Positions 1 through 8,114 of a stretch of 54,571 bases of DNA are shown here, one piece after another; within the stretch, counting starts at the first letter, position 1, and each line of letters begins with the position of its first letter. Location: positions 1 to 54,571 of the forward strand of contig JANQJR010000011.1 in NCBI GenBank assembly GCA_028281525.1. Reading direction: 5' to 3'. The position numbers and the translations under genes were made by a program. The notes below the pieces were generated by a model. The model did not search any database and had not been told where the DNA came from. It was given only the letters and a program-made list of their open reading frames with translations. This stretch comes from Magnetovibrio sp. (GTDB lineage: Bacteria > Pseudomonadota > Alphaproteobacteria > Rhodospirillales > Magnetovibrionaceae).

Positions 1-109
1 TTGTGAACAAGATTAAGTCGTGAATCGCCCTCTAAACGTTTGATGAGAGACGGATTCACGTCTTAATCCGCATCGCTAAAGCGATTCAGATTAAGACGAC
101 CCGGCTCTA
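1..109. repeat. Dispersed palindromic intergenic repeat, copy C (left end may be cut by the window)
   Basis: A long hairpin has arms GATTAAGTCGTGAATC (11-26) and GATTCACGTCTTAATC (53-68), which pair at 15 of 16 positions. A second arm, GATTAAG at 89-95, can pair with CTTAATC at 62-68, so two structures compete. The segment shares CGTGAATCGCCCTCTAA and CGGATTCACG with the copy at 9607-9744, and an AAGACGA...CTA right end with both other copies. It holds three GANTC sites. It is non-coding, and I see nothing else in 1-187. Confidence 0.7.
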
Positions 110-187
110 GTCCTGTTTTTTCCGAAAGGGTGAGGTATACGAACACGAGATCGTATCTCACCCTGTCGGATCGCTCGGTCCTGCGGA

Positions 188-979
188 TCATTCCCCCAAA
201 TAGTTGGGCATCCGGCGCTCGATCCAAGCATTAAGTCCCTCGCGGATATCCTTTGTTGGCACCATCCTGGCGAATTGTTCACTTTCGATTTGCAACCCTT
301 CCGAGATGGTTGCATTGAGGCCGCGTGTCACCGCCGTAATGATCCGCGCCGCTGCAATTGGTGAGTGGCGTAGAATTCTTTCGCTCAGAGCGAATGCCTC
401 TGGCAACAGGTCGTCATGTGCGACCACCTTGTTGACAATCCCCAACTCATAAGCTCGGTCTGGACCAAACGTCTCCCCGGTCAGGAGCAGTTCCAGAGCC
501 CGCTTCCTCCCGGCCAGGCGTGGGAGCCTTTGTGTGCCGCCGAAGGTCGGCGGAATGCCGATATTGATTTCAGGCTTGGCAAAGACCGCGCGATCCGAAG
601 CCACGGCCAGATGTGCAGCCTCGGTGATTTCACATCCTCCGCCAAAGGCAATGCCATTCACGGCTGCAATGATCGGTTTTGGAAATGCTTCCAAACGGCT
701 GGTCATCGCTTGACCGCGCCGCACGAACTCTTTTACAGCGGGCCCCGTGCCCATGGCCACACTTTGGGAAAACTCGTGAATATCGCCACCTGCGGAAAAC
801 GCCCGCTTTCCGGCGCCGGTCAGAATGACAGCGCCTATCTTTGGATCGTCTTCGATCCGATCCAGCAGCGCAAGAAGGCGGTCGTTTGTTTGATAATTTA
901 AAGCATTGAGCTTTTCCGGGCGGTTCAGGGTCAGCAGGGCGACACGATGTCGCACTTCGAACAAGACAGTCTCTGTCAT
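188..979 (-). CDS. Enoyl-CoA hydratase/isomerase (crotonase) family protein
   Basis: 263 aa, the usual crotonase length, so probably a cytoplasmic enzyme of acyl-CoA metabolism (hydration of 2-enoyl-CoA in beta-oxidation or degradation of a specific acid). The oxyanion-hole segment SAGGDIHEF and the core IAAVNGIAFGGGCEITEAA are visible. Both glutamates typical of hydratases are present, one in GGGCEITE and one in FAKPEINIGIP, followed by GGTQRLPRLAG. The start at 979 follows GAGGAAAAAAAGA; longer frames upstream lack family similarity. It is divergent from a TetR gene 80 bp away, and the operator in between suggests that regulator controls it. The exact substrate cannot be read from sequence. 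Confidence 0.9.
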   Translation of the reverse strand: MTETVLFEVRHRVALLTLNRPEKLNALNYQTNDRLLALLDRIEDDPKIGAVILTGAGKRAFSAGGDIHEFSQSVAMGTGPAVKEFVRRGQAMTSRLEAFPKPIIAAVNGIAFGGGCEITEAAHLAVASDRAVFAKPEINIGIPPTFGGTQRLPRLAGRKRALELLLTGETFGPDRAYELGIVNKVVAHDDLLPEAFALSERILRHSPIAAARIITAVTRGLNATISEGLQIESEQFARMVPTKDIREGLNAWIERRMPNYLGE

Positions 980-1037
980 TCTTTTTTTCCTCGTCTCGAT
1001 TGCAATTGACTCGAGGATAAAAATCGCTGAAACTGAT

Positions 1038-1059
1038 GTAAACTCACTGGTTAGTATAC
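1038..1059. promoter_or_regulatory. Palindromic operator, probable TetR-family site
   Basis: Arms GTAAACTCAC (1038-1047) and GTTAGTATAC (1050-1059) are inverted copies matching at 8 of 10 positions around a TG centre. The site ends directly at the TetR start codon and lies in the 80-bp gap shared with the enoyl-CoA hydratase gene. That placement is typical for autoregulation plus control of the divergent gene. Confidence 0.75.
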
Positions 1060-1641
1060 ATGAAGAAACTGCCTGAAAAATCGACGCGAGACCGCATCTT
1101 GGATGCTGCAAGCACGTTGTTTTACAACGAGGGCATACGCGCGGTCAGCGTGGATGCAGTGGCTGAAAAGGCGGGTATCACAAAGAAAAGCCTCTACTAT
1201 CATTTCAAAAGCAAAGACGAGTTGATCGCCGGGTATCTCACCTCTCGTGATCAGCCAAACCTGGCAGCTTTTTCGAAATGGTTCGACGAAGCGGAAGGTA
1301 ACGTAGCAGACAAGACAGCGGCTATTTTTCTACAGGTTGCCGAAAATGCCCGCCATCCAAAATGGAAGGGATGCGGTTTTATCCGCACGGCCGCAGAGTT
1401 GGCGAGCATGCCCGGACATCCCGCCGTTGTTGTCGGAGCAAATCACAAGAAGAAGTTCGAAGCCTGGCTGGCGGAATGTTATCTAGATGAAGGGGTGCAA
1501 GAGCCAGAGGTTTTGGCGCGCAGTGTGGTTTTGTTGATGGAAGGCGCGTTCTCGACCATGCTGATCCATCGCGATCCGGGTTATGCGCAAGCGGCGGCAG
1601 ATACGGCCAGGAGCATTATCGACGTGCAGAGAAAAAAGTGA
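1060..1641 (+). CDS. TetR/AcrR family transcriptional regulator
   Basis: 193 aa. The N-terminal helix-turn-helix is clear: TRDRILDAASTLFYNEG then VSVDAVAEKAGITKKSLYYHF (about residues 9-52), followed by a ligand-binding helical domain without recognisable specificity motifs. The ATG immediately follows the palindrome at 1038-1059 and no Shine-Dalgarno sequence is present, so the mRNA may be leaderless or the true start may lie slightly inside. It is divergent from the crotonase gene, so the ligand is plausibly an acyl-CoA or related acid (inference). Confidence 0.9.
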   Translation: MKKLPEKSTRDRILDAASTLFYNEGIRAVSVDAVAEKAGITKKSLYYHFKSKDELIAGYLTSRDQPNLAAFSKWFDEAEGNVADKTAAIFLQVAENARHPKWKGCGFIRTAAELASMPGHPAVVVGANHKKKFEAWLAECYLDEGVQEPEVLARSVVLLMEGAFSTMLIHRDPGYAQAAADTARSIIDVQRKK

Positions 1642-1798
1642 GTTTACCCTTAGGTGAGGGCAAATCGTTTGCTGATTTTGGAAGCGCCTGCGCTATCCGG
1701 TCGTATGAATTCCAAACCGTCATCTGACGAAGACACGCAGCTTCTTAGGGCCTGAACCGAGAGCGTATTGATCCGGTCGTGACAACCGCCAAAACCCC

Positions 1799-1826
1799 TT
1801 GATTTGCGCGCTTTTATGCGTATAGT
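1799..1826 (+). promoter_or_regulatory. Sigma70-type promoter of rpsD
   Basis: TTGATT (1799-1804), a 16-bp spacer and TATAGT (1821-1826), followed by GC-rich sequence. It lies about 170 bp upstream of rpsD. The stretch 1642-1798 between the TetR gene and this promoter holds nothing I recognise. Confidence 0.6.
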
Positions 1827-1833
1827 GCGCGCT

Positions 1834-1997
1834 TCGGTGCACAGGTCGGAAAATCTGGACTGTGTGCTTAAAACCATTCCCGGGAATGTGGATGCTGTCC
1901 TTCGTTGTCAGTCTTCCCGCCCCCGGAACCCCGCTAGGGGAGCCGGACCAGGACTACCGGGACAACAAACAACGTACTGAAAAAAGGTAGATTTATC
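1834..1997 (+). promoter_or_regulatory. Long 5' leader of rpsD, possible autoregulatory structure
   Basis: About 160 nt lie between the predicted promoter and the rpsD start. The leader contains strong local pairing, for example CCCCGCTAGGGG (1931-1942 region) within a C/G-rich block, then an unstructured A-rich stretch up to the gene. Ribosomal protein S4 is a known autoregulator through mRNA structures in other bacteria. An S4-binding role here is inference only. Confidence 0.35.
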
Positions 1998-2615
1998 ATG
2001 TCGAAGCGTATTCGCTCGAAGTACAAGATCAACCGCCGTCTGGGCGTCAACCTGTGGGGCCGTCCCAAGTCCCCCGTCAACGCCCGTGAATACGGCCCCG
2101 GCCAGCATGGCCGCAACCGCCGTTCCAAGCCCACCGACTTCGGCACCCAGTTGATGGCGAAGCAGAAGCTCAAGGGCTATTACGGCAACATCTCCGAAAA
2201 GCAGTTCCGCAAGTACTACGCCGACGCCGTGCGCCGCAAAGGCGACACCACGCAGAACCTGATCGGCATTCTGGAAAGCCGCCTGGACGCCATCATCTAT
2301 CGCATGAAGTTCGTGCCGACCGTGTTCGCCGCGCGCCAGTTCGTCAACCACGGCCATATCAAGGTCAACGGTAAGCGCGTCAACATTCCGTCCTACATGG
2401 TGCGTGAAGGCGATGTGATCGAGATCAAGGACGGTTCTTTGAACATCCCGATGGTCATCGAAGCGATGAACTCTTCGGAACGCGAAATCCCGGATTACAT
2501 GGACGTCGACACCAAGAAGGGCAAGGGCACTTTCGTGCGCGTTCCGTCTTTCGAAGACGTGCCGTATCCGGTGCAGATGGAACCGAACCTGGTTATCGAA
2601 TTCTATTCGCGCTAA
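1998..2615 (+). CDS. rpsD: 30S ribosomal protein S4
   Basis: 205 aa, the usual S4 length. S4 binds 16S rRNA early and nucleates the 30S body. The N-terminal S4 domain begins [20 protein letters not shown], and the S4 RNA-binding domain is visible as [14 protein letters not shown] ... [19 protein letters not shown] (about residues 92-150). As usual in alphaproteobacteria it stands alone rather than in the alpha operon. It has its own promoter and long leader upstream and a strong terminator downstream. No zinc-binding cysteines are seen, so this is the zinc-free form. Confidence 0.98.
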   Translation: MSKRIRSKYKINRRLGVNLWGRPKSPVNAREYGPGQHGRNRRSKPTDFGTQLMAKQKLKGYYGNISEKQFRKYYADAVRRKGDTTQNLIGILESRLDAIIYRMKFVPTVFAARQFVNHGHIKVNGKRVNIPSYMVREGDVIEIKDGSLNIPMVIEAMNSSEREIPDYMDVDTKKGKGTFVRVPSFEDVPYPVQMEPNLVIEFYSR

Positions 2616-2652
2616 GCCCTAAAGCTCAGAACGCGAAGCCACCACAGAATTC

Positions 2653-2682
2653 AAAAGGCCGCTCCATCGGGGCGGCCTTTTT
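2653..2682 (+). terminator. rpsD: Rho-independent terminator of rpsD
   Basis: AAAAGGCCGCTC / GGGCGGCCTTTTT stem-loop ending in a T run, 38 bp after the rpsD stop codon. Confidence 0.9.
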
Positions 2683-2684
2683 CT

Positions 2685-2745
2685 TAGAGTGCGATCGGAT
2701 GAGGCGGAAACACAAAAGTGATTCCACCTAAGACGATCCACCCTA
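2685..2745. repeat. Dispersed intergenic repeat, copy A (short, 61 bp)
   Basis: Begins TAGAGTGCGATCGG and ends AAGACGATCCACCCTA, the same termini as the longer copy at 9607-9744. Both share the inner run CACAAAAGTGA. The ends are imperfect inverted repeats (TAGAGTGCGATCG against TAGGGTGGATCGTC). It sits between the rpsD terminator and the stop codon of the histidine kinase. Compared with copy B it lacks the central hairpin portion, as expected of an internally deleted non-autonomous element. Confidence 0.75.
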
Positions 2746-2749
2746 GTGC

Positions 2750-4522
2750 TTACACGGCTTGGTTTTGAGGGCTGTCCACTTCGAGAACCCGATCGGACGG
2801 GAAATGGAGAAGCACCGTCGTGCCCTTGCCCGGTGCGCTGGCGATTTCCATTTCGCCGCCGTGCAATTCCACCAGCCCCTTGGTCAGGGGCAGTCCCAGG
2901 CCCGTGCCTTCGTGCTTGCGCGATAGGGAGGAATCCACCTGTCCGAATGTATCCAATGCTTTGACGAGTTCCTCGCTGGTCATGCCGATCCCGTTGTCCA
3001 TGACCGAAAGGATCATGTTGCCCTGCTGATCGAGAACGGCATTGCAGGACACCGCACCGTTTTCCGGAGTGAACTTGACCGCGTTGCAGAGCAGGTTGAT
3101 GAAAATCTGTTTCAGACGCAGCGGATCGGCTCGCAACAAAGGAAGGTCGGGGATATCGATGCCCGTCAATTCGATATGCATCTCATGTGCGCGCGGACGG
3201 ATGATTTCCAGGGTCGCGGCGCAAATTTCGGTGACGTCGACCGTCTCTTCGCGCAATGTCAACTTGCCCGCTTCGATCGCCGAAACGTCCAAAATGTCAT
3301 TGATCAGTTCCAGCAAGTGCGAGCCGGAAGAATGAATGAAGTCCGCATACTCTTCGTATTTCGGATTTGCCAGGGGGCCGAAGACCTTGTGACGCATGGT
3401 TTCGGCAAAGCCGATGATGGCGTTCAAGGGCGTGCGCAATTCATGGCTCATGTTGGCCAGCAGCTCTGTTTTCGCTTTGTCTGAAAGTTCCGCCGCGCGC
3501 CGCGCATTTTCGATTTCCAATTCGGCCTGCTTGCGTTCCGTGATGTCTTCGTGCAGCGATGCGAAGTGGGAGATGTCACCATTTTTGTCCCGGATAGGTG
3601 TGATGTGCACGCTCGCCCAGAAGTCCGAGCCGTCCTTGCAAAGATCCTTGATTTCGTGACGCCATTCTTTTCCGGCCAAGACCGTGTTCCACAAGTCTTC
3701 GTGGACTTCCCTGGGCGTGTCCGGTGATTTCAGAATGCTCGGGTTTGCGCCGATGGCCTCTTCGCGGCTGTATCCGGTGATTTGTTCGAATTTCGGATTG
3801 ACGTATTCGATGATGCCTTCTGTATCCGTGATGAACACCATGATTGGGCTTTGGTCGACCACGCGGACCAGTTTGCGCAGGGACTGTTCGGCCCGCTTGC
3901 GGATTTCCACTTCGTTGGCCAGGGATGCGGTGCGCTCAAGAACCTGTTCTTCAAGGTGGTCGTGGGATTTTCGCAATTCATGGGTCTGGCGGGATATTTC
4001 CTGCTCCATCGGCTTGATCATCCAGCGGAACAGAATGAACCACAGTGCGGCGCCGATCAGCACCATGACGGCCAGCGACGCAATCAGCAAATTCCGGCTC
4101 AATTGTGCGAGCGTGGTGCTGACTTCCGTGGCGTCGTGGCACAAGGTGATGGATAAAGTCCGCTCAGCGTAGCGAAAGTCCCGCGTCAGAGATGGGGATG
4201 CTTTGTCGACTTGATCGTTACGATAGGCAAAGAACGTCACGCCGTTGTCCATCAGGACTGTAAGCTCCACGACATCGGGGTGGTTGATCGGCCAGTCGGC
4301 CAGAAGCCTGCGCCCTTCGGAATAGTCGTGGCGCAACATGGCGTCGGTCAGCACCGAACCGATCAAATCCAGTTCCGTTACGACCTTGCGCGACAGGCTG
4401 TTGTGGAGTTGCTGTTTTTGTTGATCGTAGATGTACATGCTGGCAAGCGAAATGGCCACACTGAGCAGTGCGATCACGGCTGCGAAGACTTGCCTGTTTT
4501 TGCGATGTAACCCTTGGATCAT
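2750..4522 (-). CDS. Membrane PAS-domain sensor histidine kinase
   Basis: 590 aa inner-membrane hybrid-free kinase. Two membrane helices (about 12-33 and 146-166) flank a ~110-residue periplasmic sensor. A coiled coil (~170-215) and a PAS/PAC domain follow (~219-330, ending FASLHEDITERKQAE). The HisKA H-box MSHELRTPLNAIIGFAE has phospho-acceptor His360, and the ATPase domain shows the N-box NLLCNAVKF, DNGIG and GTGLGL. It follows the PhnD-like gene by 9 bp, so the two form one operon and the binding protein is probably its periplasmic partner. No response regulator gene is adjacent. Confidence 0.95.
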   Translation of the reverse strand: MIQGLHRKNRQVFAAVIALLSVAISLASMYIYDQQKQQLHNSLSRKVVTELDLIGSVLTDAMLRHDYSEGRRLLADWPINHPDVVELTVLMDNGVTFFAYRNDQVDKASPSLTRDFRYAERTLSITLCHDATEVSTTLAQLSRNLLIASLAVMVLIGAALWFILFRWMIKPMEQEISRQTHELRKSHDHLEEQVLERTASLANEVEIRKRAEQSLRKLVRVVDQSPIMVFITDTEGIIEYVNPKFEQITGYSREEAIGANPSILKSPDTPREVHEDLWNTVLAGKEWRHEIKDLCKDGSDFWASVHITPIRDKNGDISHFASLHEDITERKQAELEIENARRAAELSDKAKTELLANMSHELRTPLNAIIGFAETMRHKVFGPLANPKYEEYADFIHSSGSHLLELINDILDVSAIEAGKLTLREETVDVTEICAATLEIIRPRAHEMHIELTGIDIPDLPLLRADPLRLKQIFINLLCNAVKFTPENGAVSCNAVLDQQGNMILSVMDNGIGMTSEELVKALDTFGQVDSSLSRKHEGTGLGLPLTKGLVELHGGEMEIASAPGKGTTVLLHFPSDRVLEVDSPQNQAV

Positions 4523-4531
4523 CTACTGCCC

Positions 4532-5398
4532 TCAAGGCTCCAATACGGGAAGGACGTCCTTCAAAATTTCCCGGTGGAGGTCGTAGTCGCTGTCTTGTAC
4601 CGGCACGAAGCCGCTCAAGTTGCCGCCGATGGCCTTAAGCACCGCCGCACCCTGTGGATCGTCTTTTAGGGAGGTCAAGGCGCTGGCGATTCTTGTCCGT
4701 AGGTTTTGGTCCAAGGTGGTGCGGGTGACAAAGACATGGGTGGACAGGACGGGAGAATGCGCCAACACCCGGATGTTCTTGTCTGCATTTTCTTGGAAGA
4801 CCTCTTCCGCCACGGCGCCGGCGTCAAAATCGCCGAGTTCGACACCCAAAATCACGTTGGTGTGATTGCGCAGATGCTCGTACGCGGCCAGATCTCTCAA
4901 TTGCACGCCAGCCTGCATCAACATATAGACCGGGACCTGGGTGCTGAGCGTGGATTTCGCACTGCCGAACGCCACCCGCTTACCGGTGAGTTCGGAGAGG
5001 CTTTGGACCGGGCTGTTCTTGGCGACAAAAATCACCGCGCCGAACGTTGGAGCTCCGTCGAATTCGTAACGCGCAAGCAGAGGCTTTAGGCCGTATTCAT
5101 CGCCAATCACCACGTAGGGGCTGCCACCCAGGAACGATATGTCCAATTCGTCTTCGCCTGTCGCGCGGATATGTTCGGCGTAGTTTTTGGCGACATGGAT
5201 TTGCACCGTTCGTCCAATTTTGCGCGAAAGGTACTGTGCCAGCGGGGTGTATTTTTCCAGCAACAGTTCGGCATTGAGATAGGGCATGAAGCCCAAAACC
5301 AAAGGTGGTTTATTCTCTGCAAAGGCCGCAGCCGGCTGCAAAGCAAAGTACAGCGCAAGCGTTAATACGCTTGCGCGGAAAACGCGTCGTATATTCAT
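4532..5398 (-). CDS. PhnD/SsuA-type periplasmic substrate-binding protein
   Basis: 288 aa with a signal peptide (hydrophobic 9-26, likely cut after AFA ~27). The body matches the type-2 periplasmic binding fold of the phosphate/phosphite/phosphonate family: PLVLGFMPYLNAELLLEKY, LDISFLGGSPYVV, and LTGKRVAFGSAKSTLS with a STQVP loop. There is no ABC permease or ATPase nearby; the next gene is a histidine kinase 9 bp downstream. This organisation suggests a sensory rather than transport role, with ligand-bound protein signalling through the kinase's periplasmic domain. The ligand is unknown; phosphonate or another oxyanion is only one option. Confidence 0.88.
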   Translation of the reverse strand: MNIRRVFRASVLTLALYFALQPAAAFAENKPPLVLGFMPYLNAELLLEKYTPLAQYLSRKIGRTVQIHVAKNYAEHIRATGEDELDISFLGGSPYVVIGDEYGLKPLLARYEFDGAPTFGAVIFVAKNSPVQSLSELTGKRVAFGSAKSTLSTQVPVYMLMQAGVQLRDLAAYEHLRNHTNVILGVELGDFDAGAVAEEVFQENADKNIRVLAHSPVLSTHVFVTRTTLDQNLRTRIASALTSLKDDPQGAAVLKAIGGNLSGFVPVQDSDYDLHREILKDVLPVLEP

Positions 5399-5559
5399 TG
5401 TCCAGCCTCTTCCCTGTCCGCCTCAAATGAAGCACAAGGTCTTTGTTTCCACAGGCGTAATTGATGCATAAATTCTAGGAGCATTCATGAACCGATACAA
5501 GTTTGGGCATGAAACCGTATGTAAAATAACCCGTCTACACACGCCAAACCGAATTCTTC

Positions 5560-5620
5560 CCCCTTGAAGGGTGGCCGGAAGGCCCCATATCAGATTTCCG
5601 GGCATGCGCCGGGGGGCTTT
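5560..5620 (+). promoter_or_regulatory. Structured leader upstream of the AOR-like gene (candidate attenuator or cofactor riboswitch)
   Basis: Three tightly spaced hairpins lie just before the gene: CCCTTGAAGGG (5561-5571), GGCCGGAAGGCC with a GGAA (GNRA-type) loop (5573-5584), and GCCCC (5582-5586) able to pair with GGGGGC (5612-5617), followed by TTTAATTTT. The third is terminator-like and competes with the second for GGCC. This suggests attenuation, and a Mo/W cofactor sensor would make sense before this gene. I cannot match the conserved core of the known Moco riboswitch. The rest of 5399-5637 is A/T-rich and probably holds the divergent promoters. Confidence 0.35.
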
Positions 5621-5685
5621 AATTTTGCGACTCAATCATGTATAACGCCGCTTCCCCTGAATTTGTGCAGTGCAACAAGAACAAC

Positions 5686-7440
5686 ATGCGCCAATATCTT
5701 CACATCGACCTCGACACCCAAACCGTCCGCAAGGAACAGCAAAGCGGTGAAACCCTGGCCCGTGCCGGCCGCTATCTCGTCGCCAAGACCTTGGTGGACG
5801 CAGGTGTGGCGACCGCCGATCCGCTGTCCGCTGACAATCCATTGATTTTTTCCGCGGGCGTGTTCGCCGGGACCAACTTTTCCAACGCCAACCGCATCAG
5901 TGTGGGTTGCAAAAGCCCGCTCACCGGCGGCATCAAGGAATCCAATGCGGGCGGGACGTTTGCGTTTGCTCTTGGCCAACTCGAAATTTCCGGTCTGACG
6001 TTCCACGGCGCGGCGGACGACTGGGTTGTCATCCGCATCCCGAAAGAGGGCGAGATCACGTTTGAAGACGCCACGCCGTACCTGGGCAAGGGCAACATGG
6101 AAGCCGCGCGCATGCTCCATGAAAAATATGGCGAGAAGATCAGCATCGCTTTGTGCGGGCCCGTGGGCGAATACCAGGGCTTGATCGCGGGCATTGCGTT
6201 CAGCGACACCGACAACCGGCCGTCCCGCTTGGCGGCGCGCGGCGGCGTTGGCGCCGTGATGGGGGCGAAGAAAGTCAAAGCCATCGTTGTCGACAAGCAC
6301 AAGATGCCGCAGTTCCACGATCGCAAGAAGCTGATGGTGGCGGTGAAGGATTACGGCCAGAAGCTGGGCGAGGACCCCAAGGCGCAGGCGTTGCACGACC
6401 TGGGCACCGCCATGGCCGCCGACATCATGAACCACATCGGCGCGTTGCCGGTGAACAACTTCTCTCAGGGCAGCGCCACTAAGGAAACGGGCGATACCTT
6501 CCCCATGGGTGGCGATTACATTCGCGAGCAGAACGTGGCGCGCGGCGGGGAGCATTCCCATGCCTGCATGCCGGGCTGTCAGATCAAGTGCTCCAACGTT
6601 TATGTGGACAAGGACGGCAATGAGATCGCCTCGCCGGTGGAATATGAAACCATCGGTGTGATGGGCACCAATTGCGGCTTGAGCGATCCGGACGACTTGG
6701 CGCGGTTGAATCACGAAGCCAACGATTTGGGCGTCGACAGCATTGAAGCGGGTGCGTTGATCGCGGTGCTGATGGAAGCGGGTGACGCGGACTTCGGCGA
6801 TACCGATTTCATGCATCACATTATGGATGAGATGCGCACCGGTACGCCGAAAGGCCGCGAACTGGCCCAGGGCGTTGCGCGCGTGGGCGAGGCGCGCGGG
6901 CTGAAGCGCGTGCCGGTGATCAAAAAGCAAGCGCTCAGCGCTTATGACCCGCGCGTCACCGAAGTGACTGCCGTGTCCATGATGACCACGGCCCAAGGCG
7001 CGGACCACACGGTGGGCAACTATCCGACGTTTCCCAGCGCGGACCTGCCGGTCGCGGATTTGGTCGAGGAAAGTTTCGAGCTGCAGGTGCTGTGCGCCAC
7101 CAACGACAGCCTCGGCATGTGCCTGTTCGGGCGTTCTGTCACCAATGCCAACCAGCAGATGATGATCACCGCCATCAACGATGCGCTGGGCACCGACCTG
7201 GACGTTGGGTTCTATAAGCGCTTGGGTTATGAAACCATCCAGTTGGAATGGCAGTTCAACAAGGGTGCCGGTTTCGGCGAAGCGGACAACGCGCTTCCGA
7301 CCTTCTTCAATGACGAGCCGCTACCGCCGACCAACAAGACCTCGCGGCTGAAGACTGAAGACGTCACCCCGGTGATGGAAGAACTGCTGAAACACAGCAC
7401 CTACATTCCGCCTGCAGACACGAAAAAGGCCGCTTCTTAA
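5686..7440 (+). CDS. Aldehyde:ferredoxin oxidoreductase-family tungsto/molybdopterin enzyme
   Basis: 584 aa from the chosen ATG (MRQYLHIDLD); an in-frame ATG at 5638 would add 16 residues with no family similarity. The family oxidises aldehydes to acids using a bis-pterin W (or Mo) cofactor and a 4Fe-4S cluster. The N-terminal pterin domain is visible as NRISVGCKSPLTGGIKESNAGG and RLAARGGVGAVMGAKK. Cluster ligands are C294, C298 and C302 (HACMPGCQIKC) with the distal Cys in DSLGMC (C479). The first spacing is C-x3-C rather than the classical C-x2-C. No partner ferredoxin, pterin-synthesis or tungstate-transport gene is nearby. The physiological substrate is unknown. Confidence 0.92.
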   Translation: MRQYLHIDLDTQTVRKEQQSGETLARAGRYLVAKTLVDAGVATADPLSADNPLIFSAGVFAGTNFSNANRISVGCKSPLTGGIKESNAGGTFAFALGQLEISGLTFHGAADDWVVIRIPKEGEITFEDATPYLGKGNMEAARMLHEKYGEKISIALCGPVGEYQGLIAGIAFSDTDNRPSRLAARGGVGAVMGAKKVKAIVVDKHKMPQFHDRKKLMVAVKDYGQKLGEDPKAQALHDLGTAMAADIMNHIGALPVNNFSQGSATKETGDTFPMGGDYIREQNVARGGEHSHACMPGCQIKCSNVYVDKDGNEIASPVEYETIGVMGTNCGLSDPDDLARLNHEANDLGVDSIEAGALIAVLMEAGDADFGDTDFMHHIMDEMRTGTPKGRELAQGVARVGEARGLKRVPVIKKQALSAYDPRVTEVTAVSMMTTAQGADHTVGNYPTFPSADLPVADLVEESFELQVLCATNDSLGMCLFGRSVTNANQQMMITAINDALGTDLDVGFYKRLGYETIQLEWQFNKGAGFGEADNALPTFFNDEPLPPTNKTSRLKTEDVTPVMEELLKHSTYIPPADTKKAAS

Positions 7441-7454
7441 AAAAGCGGCCTTTT
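7423..7454 (+). terminator. Rho-independent terminator overlapping the end of the AOR-like gene
   Basis: AAAAAGGCCGCTT (7423-7435) pairs with AAGCGGCCTTTT (7443-7454). The left arm encodes the last codons (Lys-Lys-Ala-Ala-Ser) and the stop lies in the loop. The A-rich left arm makes it bidirectional, so it can also serve leftward grxD. Confidence 0.9.
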
Positions 7455-7477
7455 GGTCATTTGGAACCAGCTAAGCG

Positions 7478-7825
7478 TCAGGACGCTTCGGCGATTTCGT
7501 AGGCGATGCCCTTGTCTTCGAAGGTTTTTTGCAACTCGCCCGCATCGAACATTTCACGCACGATGTCGCAGCCGCCGACGAACTCGCCCTTCACGTAAAG
7601 CTGCGGGATGGTCGGCCACTGGGAAAATTCCTTGATGCCTTCGCGGATGCGCATGTCCTGTAGGACGTCGATGCCCTTGAACTTGACTTGCATGTGGCTC
7701 AACACGCCCACCACGGCGGCGGAAAAACCGCACTGCGGGAACATGGGGTTGCCCTTCATGAACAGCACCACGTCGTTGGCGTCCAGTTCATCTTGGATTT
7801 GTTTGAAAACTTCTTCTTTGCTCAT
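7478..7825 (-). CDS. grxD: Monothiol glutaredoxin (Grx4/GrxD family)
   Basis: 115 aa, standard single-domain length. The CGFS active site is at [13 protein letters not shown] with Cys32, and the glutathione-binding parts [19 protein letters not shown] are conserved. CGFS glutaredoxins bind and transfer 2Fe-2S clusters, often together with BolA. The start at 7825 gives the family N terminus [14 protein letters not shown]. In many alphaproteobacteria grxD directly follows bolA behind purL; here 1.9 kb carrying two rightward genes separates them. Confidence 0.96.
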   Translation of the reverse strand: MSKEEVFKQIQDELDANDVVLFMKGNPMFPQCGFSAAVVGVLSHMQVKFKGIDVLQDMRIREGIKEFSQWPTIPQLYVKGEFVGGCDIVREMFDAGELQKTFEDKGIAYEIAEAS

Positions 7826-8114
7826 TCGGCATAAACCTCTGTCTCGGGGGTGGCGAAAGCGGGAGCGGTAAAACCCCGCGCGCAATGGCTGTGCGTTCAA
7901 TCCCCACCGGCGCCTGATTTGTGACAGTGAACATATGGGAGGCGTGGCTCCAAAGTCAACGCGCTTACCGCCTTATAATCCTCAAGAGTTGCTCATTTAT
8001 AATTCATAACAATTATTGCGTGTTTATGGAAAATGCATAATGATGCCCTCATGGCGAGAAAAATATCGCCAAACACATCTTTTTTTACGTGTTCTCACAA
8101 CGAGGGAGGCTCTG
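7826..8114. other. Divergent intergenic region between grxD and the basic hypothetical gene
   Basis: 289 bp, clearly more A/T-rich than its surroundings from about 7970 on, where promoters for the rightward genes are likely (AATTATTG and TATAAT-like runs around 7990-8020). A small stem GGCGA (8053-8057)/TCGCC (8066-8070) is followed by a T run at 8080-8087, resembling a weak terminator or attenuator in the leader of the gene at 8115. No recognisable RNA gene is seen. Confidence 0.4.

Noticed and set aside
5399-5637. Confident call of a Moco riboswitch before the AOR-like gene
   Set aside because: The conserved core of that RNA class cannot be matched by eye; only generic hairpins are visible, so it is listed as a candidate leader.
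5632-7008. 458-codon open frame on the minus strand opposite the AOR-like gene
   Set aside because: It lies wholly against a gene with clear family motifs, is rich in His/Arg/Ala as expected of an antisense reading of GC-rich codons, and shows no domain.
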